NCBI GenBank assembly: GCA_023386455.1
Contig: JAEWJO010000184.1
Coordinates: 1-7,184, forward strand
From: Pseudomonadota bacterium
GTDB taxonomy: Bacteria; Myxococcota_A; Polyangia; Haliangiales; Haliangiaceae
Direction: 5' to 3'
DNA: 7,184 nt
The notes beneath the pieces were generated by a model, which saw only the letters and a program-made list of their open reading frames with translations, was not told where the DNA came from and searched no databases. Each line of letters starts with the position of its first letter. Position 1 is the stretch's first letter. Both the position numbers and the translations under genes were made by a program. Shown piece by piece: positions 5,851 through 7,184 of the stretch.

Positions 5851-6720
5851 GCTCAGGGTCGCGGGCTGCTTCTTCCAGCTGCGCACGACGAGCGTCGCGT
5901 AGACGGCGAGGCCGATCGTCTGGCCGATGATCGCGCCCCACGTCGCGCCGTCGTTCAGGTGCTTCGAGTCGATGCTCTCGCCGCCGTGCGAGAGCGCGCG
6001 CATCGAGAACACGAGCAGGTTGTTGACGACGTGATTGCCGATCGCGGCCTCGAGCCCGCCGGTGCGCACGGTCAGCCACGAGAGCACGAGACCCATCGCG
6101 ATGATCTCGACGCTCGCCGTCGACAGCGCGCCGTGCGCGGCGGTGAACCCGACCGTGCTCACGATCGCGGCGGCGGGCCAGGTCCCGATGAACCGGCCGA
6201 CCGCCTGGATCAGCGTGCCGCGAAACAGGTACTCCTCGCCCGCCGCCTGGACCGGCACGAGCAAGAATACGAGGACGAGGAACTGGACGAGGTTGCCGTC
6301 GTCGCCCGTCGACGTCGCGACCGCCTTGGTGCCCTCGTGCGCGGCCTCGTGATCGCCGAGGATCGCGGTCAGCACGACGAACGCGCCGACCCACACGACG
6401 TTCGCGACGAGCGCGAAGCCGAGGCAGCGCAGGAGCCAGCGCCAGCGCAGCCGGCCGACGACAGACGACAGCATGCCTGCCTTGCGGCCGGTGATCCGCG
6501 CCGCGAGCAGTGTCGCCGGCAGGAAGAGCGCCATCGTCGACAGTGCGACGAACAGCGACGACGTGTTGTCGAGCTCGTCGAGCTTCTTCACCTGCGCGGT
6601 GGCGATCGCGATGGTAATCAGGACCACCGATGCGATGAACCACAGGACCACGACGAGCAGGAGCTCGACGAGCGTGCGCCACCACGCCCGGCCCGCTGCC
6701 GCGCGGTGATATGCGGACAT
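5716..6720 (-). CDS. CPBP-family (CAAX protease/bacteriocin-processing) intramembrane metalloprotease
   Basis: The 334-residue polytopic protein has about eight hydrophobic segments between residues 14 and 280. It carries all three CPBP (Abi) motifs: EEYLFR with Glu162, Glu163 and Arg167; FTAAH with His196; and HVVNN with His230 and Asn234. These are the expected metal-binding and catalytic residues of this glutamate-type membrane protease, so it is probably active. Substrates in this family are mostly unknown; processing of prenylated or secreted peptides and bacteriocin immunity are known cases. The ATG lies one base after the stop of the upstream beta-barrel-like gene, so the two should be co-transcribed and coupled. 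The last 45 or so residues (from about 290) are a polar, Glu/Ala/His-rich tail encoded antisense to the end of the kinase gene, probably a chance extension with no conserved role. Confidence 0.9.
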   Translation of the reverse strand: MSAYHRAAAGRAWWRTLVELLLVVVLWFIASVVLITIAIATAQVKKLDELDNTSSLFVALSTMALFLPATLLAARITGRKAGMLSSVVGRLRWRWLLRCLGFALVANVVWVGAFVVLTAILGDHEAAHEGTKAVATSTGDDGNLVQFLVLVFLLVPVQAAGEEYLFRGTLIQAVGRFIGTWPAAAIVSTVGFTAAHGALSTASVEIIAMGLVLSWLTVRTGGLEAAIGNHVVNNLLVFSMRALSHGGESIDSKHLNDGATWGAIIGQTIGLAVYATLVVRSWKKQPATLSSTQSAPAVADQIEQHAAERRVSVEHADHGGDAEALAPEQQEPRG

Positions 6721-6721
6721 C

Positions 6722-7184
6722 CTAGCCCCCGCCGTACGTGTAGCGCAGGTAGAGCCGGGTATCGATCGCCTTCAGCGCCGAGAACTGCGGGACCATGAAT
6801 GCATCGGCCGCGATGCCGAACGCGTAGTGCCGGTTCTCGAGCTGGTACTCGATGCCGCCACCGCCGCGAAACTCGATCGAGAACCGCTCGCCGGGATCGA
6901 GCGTCATCACCTTCTCGAGCACGTTCGTCGAGATCATCGACACGCCGACGCCGCCCTCGAGGAAGAACGCGATCGCGTTGACGCGTCCGCCGAGCCGGAG
7001 CTCGCCGCCGCCGCGATAGAGCTGGAACCACTCTCCCTCGGGAGGCGCGGGCACCGTCGCCTCGTGGCTCGATGCGCCGACGAACAGGCCGAGCGAGAGG
7101 AACGAGAACAGGTCGCGACCGACGCGCAGATCCATCGACGGGCCGATCGCGGCATCGCCGGAGTCCGGAGGCAGAATCGCGACC
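6722..7184 (-). CDS. Outer-membrane beta-barrel-like protein, C-terminal part
   Basis: The frame is open to the right edge, so the start and any signal peptide lie outside; 153 residues are visible. They alternate short stretches of hydrophobic and aromatic residues with polar turns, for example FSIEFRGGGGIEYQ, HYAFGIAADAF and DTRLYLRYTYGGG. The chain ends in a strand rich in Tyr, Leu and Arg. This pattern suits the last strands of a small outer-membrane beta barrel. Glycine-rich turns and the EGGVGVSM stretch fit the same reading. The internal ATG at 7135 gives a shorter frame of 137 residues, but the open frame continues upstream with similar composition. The gene is followed after one base by the CPBP protease start. 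I do not recognise a specific family. Confidence 0.6.
   Translation of the reverse strand, partial: VAILPPDSGDAAIGPSMDLRVGRDLFSFLSLGLFVGASSHEATVPAPPEGEWFQLYRGGGELRLGGRVNAIAFFLEGGVGVSMISTNVLEKVMTLDPGERFSIEFRGGGGIEYQLENRHYAFGIAADAFMVPQFSALKAIDTRLYLRYTYGGG

Noticed and set aside
4422..5930. 502-codon open frame on the plus strand
   Set aside because: It is an Arg-rich out-of-frame copy of the kinase region without conserved motifs.
5351..6685. 444-codon open frame on the minus strand
   Set aside because: It overlaps the CPBP protease in another frame and is extremely Arg-rich; the protease frame holds all family motifs.

Overview
The window is 7.2 kb of very GC-rich chromosomal DNA with dense genes and long open frames on both strands. 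The gene types suggest a Myxococcota-like (deltaproteobacterial) bacterium: lipoproteins with lipoboxes, an S37-type secreted peptidase, a membrane GGDEF protein, an ABC1/UbiB-family kinase, a CPBP membrane protease and a beta-barrel-like protein. This placement is inferred from protein style and base composition, not from a marker gene. No tRNA, rRNA, CRISPR array, insertion sequence or phage gene was seen.

Layout. (1) 1-1107, minus: the N-terminal 369 residues of an exported, probably lipid-anchored S37-family serine peptidase that runs off the left edge. (2) 1233-1883, plus: a 216-residue lipoprotein made of two similar NTF2-like halves, transcribed divergently from the peptidase. (3) 1884-2303: a 420-base gene-free stretch, less GC-rich than its flanks. 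It holds repeated GTGCG words, three inverted repeats and a good match to a sigma-54 promoter. (4) 2304-2480, plus: a 58-residue highly charged protein with a good ribosome binding site, closed by a strong intrinsic terminator at 2502-2541. This unit looks like its own single-gene transcript. (5) 2651-4528 and 4525-5850, plus: a membrane-GAF-GGDEF diguanylate cyclase whose stop overlaps the start of an ABC1/UbiB-type kinase by 4 bases, so the two are probably translationally coupled. (6) 5716-6720 and 6722-7184, minus: a CPBP-family membrane protease preceded by the C-terminal part of an outer-membrane beta-barrel-like protein, one base apart. The protease's C-terminal tail is antisense to the last 135 bases of the kinase gene.

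How they may work together. The cyclase-kinase pair is the most suggestive unit: a membrane sensor making c-di-GMP is co-translated with a soluble atypical kinase/ATPase of the COQ8/UbiB type that carries a changed KxGQ motif. No role linking these families is known to me. The small protein downstream of the sigma-54-like promoter is the second unit worth attention. The flanking genes look like ordinary envelope functions.
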